DNA of 64,000 nt from Stentor roeselii (Eukaryota > Ciliophora > Heterotrichea > Heterotrichida > Stentoridae). This document shows, piece after piece, positions 7,923 through 17,988 of this stretch (its first letter is position 1; each line of letters begins with the position of its first letter). A program made the translations under genes and the position numbers. The stretch lies in NCBI GenBank assembly GCA_006503475.1, contig RSEH01000212.1, forward strand, positions 21,328 through 85,327. The letters are read 5' to 3'. Under the pieces are notes generated by a model that was given only the letters and a program-made list of their open reading frames with translations, had not been told where the DNA came from and ran no database searches.

Positions 7923-10900
7923 TCATCCTTGAATTTTACTTAAAAACTCCTTCAATTTCATTTCAATTCCTTCTAAATCATCCTTTAAGACCTCTTTAGA
8001 ATCCTTCACTTTTTCCTTTCGAGTTTCCAGACAAAGAGCTGTTGTCGGGAAAAAAGTGATGTCATTTTGCATCAATTTTCCTTTCACGTACTTTTCGATG
8101 CCGTCACATTCAGTGATAGGTTTTCTTCGAATATATAAAATATAAGCCAAATAAGCCCAGACGTTATGTTCTATCTGAATATGTTGATTCCACCCTGATC
8201 CTCTTAATTCAAATTCATGTTTAGGTCTTCCACAAACAAAACAGAAATTTTCAATGTCATGTTCGATTTCACGTCTTGCGTCTCTAAGTTCTGCGAAGGT
8301 GTCAACAATGATCCCGAAGAAAATGTTTAGCATGATGATGATCACGATGATGAAAAAAGTGATGTCGAATATCAAGCGAAGCTCGTAGTACTTGTCTTTT
8401 CGCACAGATGGAAAGATGACGTCACCGATGCCTCCTCCAGCTCTGATGCCAAGACTTAAAGAACTCGCAACACAGTTGAATAAAGTATCGCAATAAGTGT
8501 TTAACTGGTATTCATTTCCAAGACTTTCCATATAATATTGTCGAAGAAGTGCAAATCCCCAGACACCGAAAATATAAACAAAAATAACTAACAAGACAAC
8601 AGTTAATAGTAAAGACTTCTTGTTTTTCGTTATGACAAGTAAGACATTTTTCAGTGTTTCTGACCTTCTTAAGATATCAAGCATCATGACTGCGTAAAAG
8701 AAAGGGTTGTACCATCCTAGTATTGCCAAAATACATAAAATGATGTTTATAAGGTTCTCGAAGTCGAATAGTATATAAAAAATATATTTCTTGTAGTTCT
8801 GTAACTCACTTCCCAGGTTTTTCGAAGATGATTCTATCAAGTTGTTCATTTTGATAGTGCCTTGAATTTCTGAACCACCTGAAGTATGCAGTCCTCCAGC
8901 TTCTTGATTTTCATGGATTTTATTGAAAATAATCATGGGGTAAGTCATGAGCACTGACAATAAATACATGAAAACAGAGATGATCATTATCATTGTTCGA
9001 AGAAAAATCATCAGACCCTCTCCTGGGAACTGTGAAGTGTTGTAAGTCGAGTCATTCGCAGAAGAAACAGTTCCAATCACAATCAAATTCGCGAGGATGA
9101 TAGTGATAAACAGCATCTTTGCAAAGAAGTCGTAACGACTGGTCATCCACCCTAAGAACCCGATTCGATGAATGATCTGCAAATGACTAAGTTCATGTTG
9201 AATTTTTTCAGTGAGAAACAAAAAACTCTTGATTTGTTCCTCATTCGAATCACGGTCAACTCCATAAATAACCCCTCGTCGCATTCGTTCATTTAAAAAA
9301 GCGAGAGACGTCGGTATCTGAAAAAAGCATTTTTCGATTTGACCGTCTTTATCAATTTCAATGCTTGCGATGAGACTAGTGTAAAACTCGTAAGCCTCGT
9401 CCATGGTGCCATCAGACTCAATATACTTGATAAGAAACAAGAAAAGTTTTTTAAAGTCCATGAAAATATCTTCATTTGAACCTCCAAGATGATCAATGCC
9501 GTTTAATATCTTGTCAATCATCGGCTCTCCTTTGTACTCAGGGTGTTCATCAGAGAAGCAGAGACACCGAAGTTCATCAATATTTCTGAACCTTTCCCTT
9601 AACTTAACAGTGATAATCGTGATCTTAAACCCAACTGATATCATGTCCCAGTCCTCTACTTGCAATTCAGGCAAAGACGACTCCATTGACACATAAACTG
9701 ATTTAATTTCATTTAAAAGTTGATTATCAAGATTTGTCCCCACAATTGACTCCTGCAAAAAAGCATCTTTATTTGGCATCACGAATTCTTTATATATTAT
9801 CAAAGCGACGTCAGCGAGGATTTGAAAATCAATAAAATCAATCATTTTTAAAGCGAGATCATTGGAAAAGTTACCTTCAAGTAAAGCTTCTAAGAACTTT
9901 ACAATGCTCTTGAATAAAGCTTTAGCTTCTGCGTTGATGCTGTAGAGTTGAATGATTGAATTGATGAACTTGTAAAGTTTTTTCTTTTTTCCTAGTAATT
10001 CTTGGTTTTTTACACAAGGACCTTTGCACATGTCGGTCAAGGTCTCGAAAGCTTGGATGACTACGGAAGTAGCGGAAGGGTCTGATAATAAACACCCGCC
10101 TACTTGTTTGAGGTTTACCAGAAATGAAACGATTTCATCGACCATGTTGATTGAAATTGCTTTAGAAGACTCTTGCTCACGAAGGAAGTTCTGAAAAGGC
10201 AGATAACAGTTTTCACAGCACATTTGAAGTAATCGCAAAAGGAACTCAGCGAGATAAGGATCACTTTTATTTACCTTTTCACTTCTCATTAAGTTACCCA
10301 TGTTATCATCTTCAGCATTTGATTGAATGACTAACATTTTTTCAATGTTTTTATCAGGATCATGTAAAAACCTTTCCAAATGTTTTTTAATGATCGAGTC
10401 ACGAGTATCTCTTAACACATCTCGAATATAAGGAAAAAGTTCACAAGAGTTCTGAGATTTAATCAAATTTAAAAAATTTTCCTGGATTTTCGAGTTTCCA
10501 TATTCAAGAAGCCCGATGAGTAACTGTACTGCTTCCTGCACAAGTGAAAGAGGACTGTTGACACTGATCAGGTCTAAAGCGATTTTAAGAACTCCAGCAT
10601 CGCTAAGTCGACATTGGCATCTAACAAGTTCTTTTTTTAAATTTTCCTCTTCCACATCACGTTCATCAAAAAGTGCATCTTTCGGAGTGAATTCCGGAAT
10701 TAACATCTTAAAAATCCTTACCAGGTAGATTTTATGTCTTTTCTTGTAAAACACAAGACCCAGCTTCGTAATTGACTCATCAAGGGAAACATTTACAGGG
10801 TCCATATATTTTTCTTTTATCTTCGAAACAAGCATTTTCATATCATCTTCGATGCAGATTTCGAAGAACTTTTCACAAAATTCTCGGAATTTTTCTTTCA

Positions 10901-13900
10901 CGTCTTCTGAAGGGTTTTGTGGCTCTGGGCCTTGAGGCTCTGAAAAATTCTGAACTTCTTCTTCTTCGCCTTCTTTTTTTACTTTTACTATTCGAGGATG
11001 CTTTGAAAAATACCTTCTGACTATTCTTTCTAACTCGGATATTTGGATGGTTCCGCTGTGGTCTGAGTCGATTTGGTTAAAAGCTTGTTCTATCTCTGCT
11101 GATGAAATGTTTCCTATTATTTTTCTTATCAATACTCGAAATTCCTCGAATTCGATTAAACCTGAACCATCTGCATCGAAGTATTGAAAAGCCTCGTCGA
11201 GAGATAGTTTGTTGTCGATTATATATTTTTGAAGACTTTTTATTATCACGTTGTCGGAAAACTTCTGACCTGGACGAACTGATTCTTGAGCTCCTCTTGG
11301 AAGGGACTCACGCAGATGGTCACTTGCGATTATGTATCTGGAAAAATCGATTTCTGGGTTTGAGTTTTCTGCTTGTTGGAGAAGGTCGTTTATTTCGAAT
11401 AAAACTAGTTTCAGGTCACGAATGATATTCCCCATGTTTTCATCAATTGGCATAGGAGAGTCTTGAAAGATATTCATAAAAATCCTAAACAATCCAATAT
11501 GTTCATCAAACCAACTAGGTTTCTGCGACAAGTACTCCCAATACTCCAACGTATCCTGTTCAAGCACAGTGAGTTTCGGCGATCGTCTCCTAACCTGATT
11601 CCTGCTAATAACTGGAAAAGCTCCTTTTCTACAAAGATCCATAATAATCTGATAAGTAGTCTTTATTTTCGCAACATCAGGAATAACCACATCCCTAATA
11701 AGCGAGTCAAGAAGGTTAATATTAAGTTCAGGTTCAACTTCTCCTTCAATTTTACTGAAAAAAATCAATTGCATGAACCTAAAATAAACCAACTTTGCAG
11801 AATAAGTCATTTCTGGCTTTAACAAGCAATTTCTCAAACTAGTAAAAGTCATCAACTTCCTTCCTTGAAGTATTCCAAAAGTATTCCTTGCTGAGCAAGC
11901 GATTACCACTCGAAGCACCTCCAAATGTAAGAAAAACTTCTGACTAGCCAAAACAGTCGGATCCAAAAAAATCATCGGCGCGAAGACATCCTGTGAGTCT
12001 TCTCCTGTAATTTTTCTAATCCCTTCACTTTTAAACACAAGTTTTAACACCCTGACCTGCAGTTTCTGAATGAATTGCAAGTCGAAGTCTCTTAAAAATC
12101 CTCTGAGAAACTGAGCATATTCAACAGAAAAACCTTCTGAATCGATATAAGAAAAAACAGAAGAAAGAGCAAGTTCACCTTTAGGACTAAGTCTTAAATC
12201 ACTGAGAACTTCACAGATAAGTCTTGTGATGTTTATTTCTGGGATAAGTTCAATCATTCTATGGATACTTCTTGAAACTTTTTCCTGATTTTTCTTGTTT
12301 TTCTTGACGAAGATCAGAAGTCCTGCTATTGTGACTTGAAAAAGTTGTGCCAAGTTTCTGCTGATTTTAAGTTCGAGGATTTCTAGAAGAAGATGGTTGA
12401 TTCCACTGTGGTTGAGAAGGTTTTGATATAAGGTTTTAGTGCTGCTGGACTTGTACATCGCGATGCAGTCTTGAATGATCACTACTGAGTCTTTGATGGC
12501 TTCTGTGACTTGGCTTGAGTCATGAGTTTCATCTTTTTCTTGTACAAGAAGAGTGACTGTGGACTGAAGTCGCTTTCCAAGGAGAACCATGCTTTTGTAT
12601 TGATCAGTCTGCTCGTCACTGAAAAGGAACTCACAGTATTTCAGTTCAGTTGAAAGGACTTCTCTTAAAGTTATGTCTTGAATTAGCACATTTAGAGCTT
12701 TTATGTGAATTTCTTTGTTTTTTCCTCCACTTACGTCGAAAAGTAACTCGAGAAGGTAAATGTCCATGTTGTAAATTCGTTCTCTGTATTCTTTATCGAC
12801 TTGGCCAAATGCGTTTTCCACATCGACTGTGTAAGGAACAGAAACATCCCAGTCAAGTTTAGTCATCATTTTATCAAACCTCTCTTTAAGACTCTCATCA
12901 ATGGGTCCAGAATTTTCGTAGTTTTCTTTAAAAAACAAGAGAAAGTCAAGAATATGGAGATTTTGTCTCAGATTAACAATAACTTCCAAAGCTTTCAAAA
13001 TTTCCAAGTAAAACAAGGAAATTTTATACTCTAAGCTTGGCCTATAGTTATCATCAAGTGACTGATAAACCCCCATGATAAACTTAGAACTCCAATGATC
13101 AGTACTTCCACAGTCTTTCATCATGAAAAAGCACAAAGGTTGCATGAAAAACTCGATAAAGTCCTCATCTTCTAGTTCCAAGTCAATTATTGTGCTAGCA
13201 AGTTTCGAAAAAGAAATGATTAAAGCAATACTTCTACTTTCTTTCAAATGTTTTACTCGCACTCCTCCGTCTTTATCCCAAAAGAACCTGATGATGTCTC
13301 GAACTGGCTTTAAAGATTCTTTTCGTTGTTGGTGGATCTGGTCTTCGAACTTCTTCAAGTCACTCCAAACGAAACATCTTTCTTTGTGAAGAGAACATGG
13401 CAGGAGTGGGTCGATGTCGATGAAGATCACTCGGCATAGATCTGCATAAGCTGCTCGAAGTTTGTCACTGATGTTAACGTTTCTCAAGATTGATGCAATG
13501 TGCTCTAAAGTCACTCCTTTTGCGGTTTGGATCTGGTTTATTGCTTTTGCAAACCTGGAAGTGCAAACAGAAGTCAAGAATTCAATTGCATGTGCCAAGT
13601 AATTAGAATAAATAATGTTATCTGATATGTCCTCCACGTAAAAAGAACCTTCATAAGGCTCTTGTTCTACGAGAAAATTTCCTTCATCGACAACTACACC
13701 TAAATGATCTAAAAAAGGGTTTAACTCTAAAAATTTCTTTAAATTCATCTTTTTTTTTGGAAAGTCGAATTCGATAACAGGTCTTTTGTTGAGATAGTCA
13801 AATTTTATAATGGAAAAATCTGTCTTCGGGTCTGTGAGTTTTTTAAGTGCCTGGCTTTGATAGCGTTTATCACCTTGGTCATTAGAAGCGCATAAATACT

Positions 13901-15677
13901 GTAAAATGCTTAAATAAAGGCCTTGTTCTTTCAAGTTTTCCTTTGTAATCGGTTTCAAATAATTATACCATATTTGAAAATTGTTCTCATCTAAAGACTG
14001 AACAACAGTCGAGTTTTTAAATAGTTCTTTTAAAATCCTACCAATTCCAAGGGTCAGTCCTTGTTCGAGCTGAGCCAAAAGGACAGCTTCGTATTGGAAA
14101 AGATGTTTGCAGTTCTTCATGTTGGACTTTATCGAGTCGTAGATTAAATTGTAAACTTTTTCAAGGACTTCACTAAAGCGGTGTGAAAATTCGTTAACTG
14201 GCAAGAGTCTACTGTATAGTTCTTGACAGGTCTTGATTAGTACTTCAGTTATGTTGAGCTCTCTTATCGCGTTTTGACGAGTGATTAAATCGACATCTTC
14301 ACTGGCTTTCAAGATTATGTGCTGAGAGATGTTGTTAAGTAAACTCTTGAAATTTAAACATTTTTCGTGGAATTTTTTTATGTTGTCTGGTGTTAAGTCG
14401 CTCATTTCGCTGCTGGTAGGCAAGTCACTCACATACTCCGAAAAATCAGTCAAAAAAGGGTTAACCAGAGAAAGTTTATAGACATGTGCAGTCTTAGCCT
14501 CAGCCACATCTTCAATAATAAAAGCAACCCCTGAGAAATTCTTCGTTGTATATACAACCGACAATCGAAGCCACTGTTTTTTATCACGATCTTTCTGCAT
14601 TTCATTATATTCCAAATTCAAAAAGCGATTTTTCATAGTTTTTATTCCAAAGATACTTCCAAACTGAATATCTTTCGTTCCTGGAGGATTTTCAGACACA
14701 AAGTTAAACAAAGTTCCATCATCATATCCCTTAGAAGTCAGAAAAATGCCATCAGTAGTTTCTTGAAGGAATTTTCCAGTAGCCACATGTTTAACTCTAT
14801 AAAATTCCTGCCATTTCGCAGTCCCACCAAAAAAAGTAGCAGTTCTTTGCACTTCCCACAAAGAGTTACTAGTGACATTTCCTTCTTGAACAAAGACCTC
14901 ATGTGGTTGTCCTTCTTTAAAAGTCTTAGTGCATAAAAATCCTCCACTAATATGATGTTTAATGCGAAAAGAATCACCAGTCCTCACAAAAGAACTGGTA
15001 TCAGTGAACAGGTCAAAGTTAATAAACCTTCGAATCATCCAAGGACTGAAAAGTCCAGAAGCATTGACATCCGCGCGAGAAGCAGCTGAAAGTGTTTTTT
15101 CTTCAGCGTGTAAATAGTACTGTGACTTATTGGAGACCATTACAAGGCAAACAGAGTCGCTATATCTGATGACTTCTCCTTCTTTTCTTAACTTGTTCGT
15201 CGCTGTTATCTCGAACCAGGACTTTTCATCACTTTCTTCAGTCATCGAGACTTGAAGACACCCGGCTTCCGCCGCCATTGACTGGGTGAAGACTGAAATA
15301 AAACCGGAAGAATGCAAATGACGAAGTTGAATTTTCTCACCGTATGTTAAAGGCTTGCCTAGTGATTGTTTTAATTCGGATTCTGATTGTTTTGAAGCGT
15401 CTTTTGTCACTTTTGTTGGGATTTCGATACGGAAAAGGCAGGATCGAGTTAGGATGTTTGCACCTTTGTCGTTGGAGGATTCACGGGGGATCACTGTAAC
15501 TGAATTTGAAATCACACCGTCGGCTGAGATCATTCCGCAGTAGGAACCTCTTTTCATTAGCAGGAGGATTATGTCTCCGATTTTCACGAATCCGGTCTTG
15601 TCTGTTTTTAGCTCTTCTCGCACTTTTCCTTCGTTTACTTCTTTTTCTTCGAGGTTTGGATTTTCCGCGTCTTCCAT
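7923..15677 (-). CDS. IP3 receptor/ryanodine receptor-type calcium release channel
   Basis: One frame of 2,584 residues. The N-terminal 400 or so residues contain the ligand-binding-core/MIR beta-trefoil region (GDIILL, GEKIQLRH, GDSFRIKHHISGGFLC). RIH-type helical repeats fill the middle. Two EF-hands lie near residues 1495-1550 (loops DADGSGLIEFEE and DSDHSGTIQISE). Membrane spans begin near residue 2180. The selectivity filter GIRAGGGIGD sits near 2415, and the last pore helix holds LNIFFGIIVDTFAELRD. The conserved C-terminal zinc site follows (CFVCG, then His-x4-His in HIQIEHN). The fold and zinc site are family-wide; the filter and the EF-hands are closer to ryanodine receptors than to animal IP3Rs. 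It releases Ca2+ from internal stores or alveoli. In-frame 15-nt introns could be hidden inside. Confidence 0.92.
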   Translation of the reverse strand: MEDAENPNLEEKEVNEGKVREELKTDKTGFVKIGDIILLLMKRGSYCGMISADGVISNSVTVIPRESSNDKGANILTRSCLFRIEIPTKVTKDASKQSESELKQSLGKPLTYGEKIQLRHLHSSGFISVFTQSMAAEAGCLQVSMTEESDEKSWFEITATNKLRKEGEVIRYSDSVCLVMVSNKSQYYLHAEEKTLSAASRADVNASGLFSPWMIRRFINFDLFTDTSSFVRTGDSFRIKHHISGGFLCTKTFKEGQPHEVFVQEGNVTSNSLWEVQRTATFFGGTAKWQEFYRVKHVATGKFLQETTDGIFLTSKGYDDGTLFNFVSENPPGTKDIQFGSIFGIKTMKNRFLNLEYNEMQKDRDKKQWLRLSVVYTTKNFSGVAFIIEDVAEAKTAHVYKLSLVNPFLTDFSEYVSDLPTSSEMSDLTPDNIKKFHEKCLNFKSLLNNISQHIILKASEDVDLITRQNAIRELNITEVLIKTCQELYSRLLPVNEFSHRFSEVLEKVYNLIYDSIKSNMKNCKHLFQYEAVLLAQLEQGLTLGIGRILKELFKNSTVVQSLDENNFQIWYNYLKPITKENLKEQGLYLSILQYLCASNDQGDKRYQSQALKKLTDPKTDFSIIKFDYLNKRPVIEFDFPKKKMNLKKFLELNPFLDHLGVVVDEGNFLVEQEPYEGSFYVEDISDNIIYSNYLAHAIEFLTSVCTSRFAKAINQIQTAKGVTLEHIASILRNVNISDKLRAAYADLCRVIFIDIDPLLPCSLHKERCFVWSDLKKFEDQIHQQRKESLKPVRDIIRFFWDKDGGVRVKHLKESRSIALIISFSKLASTIIDLELEDEDFIEFFMQPLCFFMMKDCGSTDHWSSKFIMGVYQSLDDNYRPSLEYKISLFYLEILKALEVIVNLRQNLHILDFLLFFKENYENSGPIDESLKERFDKMMTKLDWDVSVPYTVDVENAFGQVDKEYRERIYNMDIYLLELLFDVSGGKNKEIHIKALNVLIQDITLREVLSTELKYCEFLFSDEQTDQYKSMVLLGKRLQSTVTLLVQEKDETHDSSQVTEAIKDSVVIIQDCIAMYKSSSTKTLYQNLLNHSGINHLLLEILELKISRNLAQLFQVTIAGLLIFVKKNKKNQEKVSRSIHRMIELIPEINITRLICEVLSDLRLSPKGELALSSVFSYIDSEGFSVEYAQFLRGFLRDFDLQFIQKLQVRVLKLVFKSEGIRKITGEDSQDVFAPMIFLDPTVLASQKFFLHLEVLRVVIACSARNTFGILQGRKLMTFTSLRNCLLKPEMTYSAKLVYFRFMQLIFFSKIEGEVEPELNINLLDSLIRDVVIPDVAKIKTTYQIIMDLCRKGAFPVISRNQVRRRSPKLTVLEQDTLEYWEYLSQKPSWFDEHIGLFRIFMNIFQDSPMPIDENMGNIIRDLKLVLFEINDLLQQAENSNPEIDFSRYIIASDHLRESLPRGAQESVRPGQKFSDNVIIKSLQKYIIDNKLSLDEAFQYFDADGSGLIEFEEFRVLIRKIIGNISSAEIEQAFNQIDSDHSGTIQISELERIVRRYFSKHPRIVKVKKEGEEEEVQNFSEPQGPEPQNPSEDVKEKFREFCEKFFEICIEDDMKMLVSKIKEKYMDPVNVSLDESITKLGLVFYKKRHKIYLVRIFKMLIPEFTPKDALFDERDVEEENLKKELVRCQCRLSDAGVLKIALDLISVNSPLSLVQEAVQLLIGLLEYGNSKIQENFLNLIKSQNSCELFPYIRDVLRDTRDSIIKKHLERFLHDPDKNIEKMLVIQSNAEDDNMGNLMRSEKVNKSDPYLAEFLLRLLQMCCENCYLPFQNFLREQESSKAISINMVDEIVSFLVNLKQVGGCLLSDPSATSVVIQAFETLTDMCKGPCVKNQELLGKKKKLYKFINSIIQLYSINAEAKALFKSIVKFLEALLEGNFSNDLALKMIDFIDFQILADVALIIYKEFVMPNKDAFLQESIVGTNLDNQLLNEIKSVYVSMESSLPELQVEDWDMISVGFKITIITVKLRERFRNIDELRCLCFSDEHPEYKGEPMIDKILNGIDHLGGSNEDIFMDFKKLFLFLIKYIESDGTMDEAYEFYTSLIASIEIDKDGQIEKCFFQIPTSLAFLNERMRRGVIYGVDRDSNEEQIKSFLFLTEKIQHELSHLQIIHRIGFLGWMTSRYDFFAKMLFITIILANLIVIGTVSSANDSTYNTSQFPGEGLMIFLRTMIMIISVFMYLLSVLMTYPMIIFNKIHENQEAGGLHTSGGSEIQGTIKMNNLIESSSKNLGSELQNYKKYIFYILFDFENLINIILCILAILGWYNPFFYAVMMLDILRRSETLKNVLLVITKNKKSLLLTVVLLVIFVYIFGVWGFALLRQYYMESLGNEYQLNTYCDTLFNCVASSLSLGIRAGGGIGDVIFPSVRKDKYYELRLIFDITFFIIVIIIMLNIFFGIIVDTFAELRDARREIEHDIENFCFVCGRPKHEFELRGSGWNQHIQIEHNVWAYLAYILYIRRKPITECDGIEKYVKGKLMQNDITFFPTTALCLETRKEKVKDSKEVLKDDLEGIEMKLKEFLSKIQG

Positions 15678-16149
15678 TTGATTATAAAGAGGAAGTTGAA
15701 ATGCTTTGAATGGAATTGAGATTAGAGGAAAGAGGAGTTCAGGAAGAAGGGTATTGTGGAAAGGGGGATTGAAGGAGTATAGGGGAATGAGAGTATTAAA
15801 GATTAAAGGATTTAAGAAATAGAGTAGAAATAAAGGAATATTGGAGAAGGAAAGAAAAAGAGCATTGGGTTGGACTTAGAAGGAATTTTGGGATTTTTTG
15901 AATTGATGTGTCTGTTGAAAGATTGTTTTAATTAGTTTAGGGACTATTAAAAGATGAAAGGGTGGGTTATTTGAGTTTATTATTTTTATTTTTGCAGATA
16001 GGAGATAGTTCTAATCAGAGTATCAAAGTTCTAGTCAGAATATCAGAGTTTAAATATGACATTAAGAGATATTGCTAATGACTTAGATAGAAACTTGAAG
16101 ATTACCATGATTTGTATTTGATTTATCTTTAACATTCACCTGTATAAAA
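15678..16149. other. Intergenic, shared 5' flank of divergent genes
   Basis: There is no gene. The segment separates the divergent starts of the calcium channel (minus) and succinyl-CoA ligase (plus). The left 300 nt are purine-rich on the plus strand (hence C/T-rich in the sense of the channel gene); the right part is plain AT-rich. TATAA strings abut both start codons (TTATAATCAA before the channel ATG, GTATAAAA before the ligase ATG). Confidence 0.6.
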
Positions 16150-17448
16150 ATGTGGGCCAATCGATTCTCCAGATCCCTCCTCTCATCAATAAAACGTTAC
16201 TACAACTTGCATGAGTACCAAAGTCTCATGTTGTTGAAGTCTTTCGGGATTCCAACTCCTTACAACAAAGTTGCGAATTCCGTTTTAGAAGCCCAGTGCA
16301 TAGCTACAGAAATTGGCGATGCTAAAGTGGTGGTTAAGGCTCAGGTACTGGCTGGTGGTCGTGGTAAAGGCAAGTTTTCAAGTGGAGTACAAGGTGGAGT
16401 TCACATAATTCCTCCAGAAGAAGTATCAAGTATCGCAAAAGGAATGATAGGTAACAACCTGATCACTAAGCAAACAGGTTCCACCGGAAAGCCGTGCAAC
16501 ATGGTATTAGTAATGAAAAAAGTCCCTCTCGAGAAAGAGCTTTACCTTGCATTCCTTCTCGACCGTAAGTTCGGAGGTCCAGTGCTAGTCTACTCACGTA
16601 AAGGAGGCATGGACATCGAAGAGGTAGCAGCGCGAGACCCATCCGAGATCTTCAAAGTTCCTCTATCCCTAAAAGAAGGAGTAACCACTTCCATCGCATC
16701 CGAGGTGACCAAGAACTTATCCTTCGACCCATCAAGAACATCTGAAATCTTCGACCTATTATCAAACATGTACAAACTTTTCATTCTAAAAGACCTTCTT
16801 GTTCTTGAAATCAATCCTCTCGGTGTGACTGAAACAGGAGAAATCATTGTCTGTGATGCGAAACTCAACTTTGACGATAACGCAATTTTCAGACAAGACG
16901 ATACTTACTCCGCCCGAGACTTGAGACAAGAAGACATGGACGAGCATGAAGCCCACGCTGCTGGACTCAGTTACATCTCAATGGAAGGAACCATCGGGTG
17001 CCTCGTCAACGGCGCAGGACTCGCAATGGCCACCATGGACTTGATCAAGCTTAAAGGAGGCTCCCCTGCAAACTTTTTAGATGTCGGGGGAGGTGCACAA
17101 GAAGATCAAATTGTAAGCGCTTTGAAAATCTTGCAGGGAAATAAGGATGTCGACTCGATACTTATCAATATATTTGGAGGGATTATGAGATGTGATATTA
17201 TTGCAAGTGGATTGATTACTGCTATTAATAAAGTTGGATTTCGAAAACCTATCGTTGCAAGACTTTGTGGAACGAATTGGAAAGAAGCGAAGGATATTAT
17301 TACCCAAAGTAATGTCGGAGTTTTGTATGAACCTGATGAAGAATCTGCTGTTAAAAAAGTAGTGGCTGTTTCGAAGATGTTGAGAATGTCGAGAGAAATG
17401 GGCTTGGAACTTGAGATCAATTATAACATGGAGGAACTCCATAAGTAG
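16150..17448 (+). CDS. Succinyl-CoA ligase, beta subunit (mitochondrial)
   Basis: The 432-residue enzyme subunit forms succinate and ATP or GTP from succinyl-CoA in the TCA cycle. Residues about 22-230 are the ATP-grasp domain (YQSLMLLKSFGIPTP, VVKAQVLAGGRGKGKF, LEINPLGV, CDAKLNFDDNA). The C-terminal ligase-CoA domain shows EGTIGCLVNGAGLAMATMD, NFLDVGGGA and INIFGGIMRCD. Length matches the family. The first 16 residues are basic and Ser-rich without acidic residues (MWANRFSRSLLSSIKR), a typical mitochondrial presequence. Nucleotide specificity (ADP or GDP) cannot be set by eye. The start is preceded by TGTATAAAA. Its third-position composition flips from A/C-rich to T/G-rich near 17110. Confidence 0.95.
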   Translation: MWANRFSRSLLSSIKRYYNLHEYQSLMLLKSFGIPTPYNKVANSVLEAQCIATEIGDAKVVVKAQVLAGGRGKGKFSSGVQGGVHIIPPEEVSSIAKGMIGNNLITKQTGSTGKPCNMVLVMKKVPLEKELYLAFLLDRKFGGPVLVYSRKGGMDIEEVAARDPSEIFKVPLSLKEGVTTSIASEVTKNLSFDPSRTSEIFDLLSNMYKLFILKDLLVLEINPLGVTETGEIIVCDAKLNFDDNAIFRQDDTYSARDLRQEDMDEHEAHAAGLSYISMEGTIGCLVNGAGLAMATMDLIKLKGGSPANFLDVGGGAQEDQIVSALKILQGNKDVDSILINIFGGIMRCDIIASGLITAINKVGFRKPIVARLCGTNWKEAKDIITQSNVGVLYEPDEESAVKKVVAVSKMLRMSREMGLELEINYNMEELHK

Positions 17449-17466
17449 ATAGATTAATGCTATTAA

Positions 17467-17988
17467 ATGGCAACGAATCACAAACTGGCTCTTATTGTTA
17501 ACAAAATTCCACTTGAACCTGTTGATTGTTCTAGATTTGGAACTATTGGTGGCACTCGTAGGTTTTTGACTCCTGTCCGGTTCAGACAAATTTCTTTAAG
17601 ACCTAAAAAACTTCCAAAAATCACCCCAGATGACAAAAGAAAAAGTCACGCATATGGCCTTGGCGATGTTCTAAATACTTTCAACTCATCTAAAGGAGTC
17701 CTACAACTCGAAAACCTGCTAAGAACACGAATAAAGCTAAATGTAGTCCAAAACAAGCATTACGGGTACATAAAAAACTCTACCAGAAAAAAGATGCAAG
17801 ACACAATCAAAAGCAAGTCAAGACAAGAAAGTCCAATTCAAGCATCTTTCCAGTTGCAAGAAGCCAAAGTGCTTAATTTCCAGTCAAATCCAAGAATGGT
17901 GGATGCGACTTTTAACACTGATTTTGATTTAATTAACTACGAGTTTTCTTATCCTGCCCTCATCAACCCTCAGTTTCCCACCCATTGA
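17467..17988 (+). CDS. Unknown basic protein, 173 aa
   Basis: I do not recognise a family. The product is basic and mostly hydrophilic, with no membrane segment, and contains an early segment rich in Arg/Thr/Gly (around 26-40) and a GLGDVLNTFN segment. It starts 18 nt after the succinyl-CoA ligase stop on the same strand. Its TGA at 17986-17988 lies inside the end of the opposing gene, so the two coding regions overlap by 26 bp. Codon use is like its neighbours and the frame is clean, so it is probably a real, lineage-restricted gene. Confidence 0.6.
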   Translation: MATNHKLALIVNKIPLEPVDCSRFGTIGGTRRFLTPVRFRQISLRPKKLPKITPDDKRKSHAYGLGDVLNTFNSSKGVLQLENLLRTRIKLNVVQNKHYGYIKNSTRKKMQDTIKSKSRQESPIQASFQLQEAKVLNFQSNPRMVDATFNTDFDLINYEFSYPALINPQFPTH

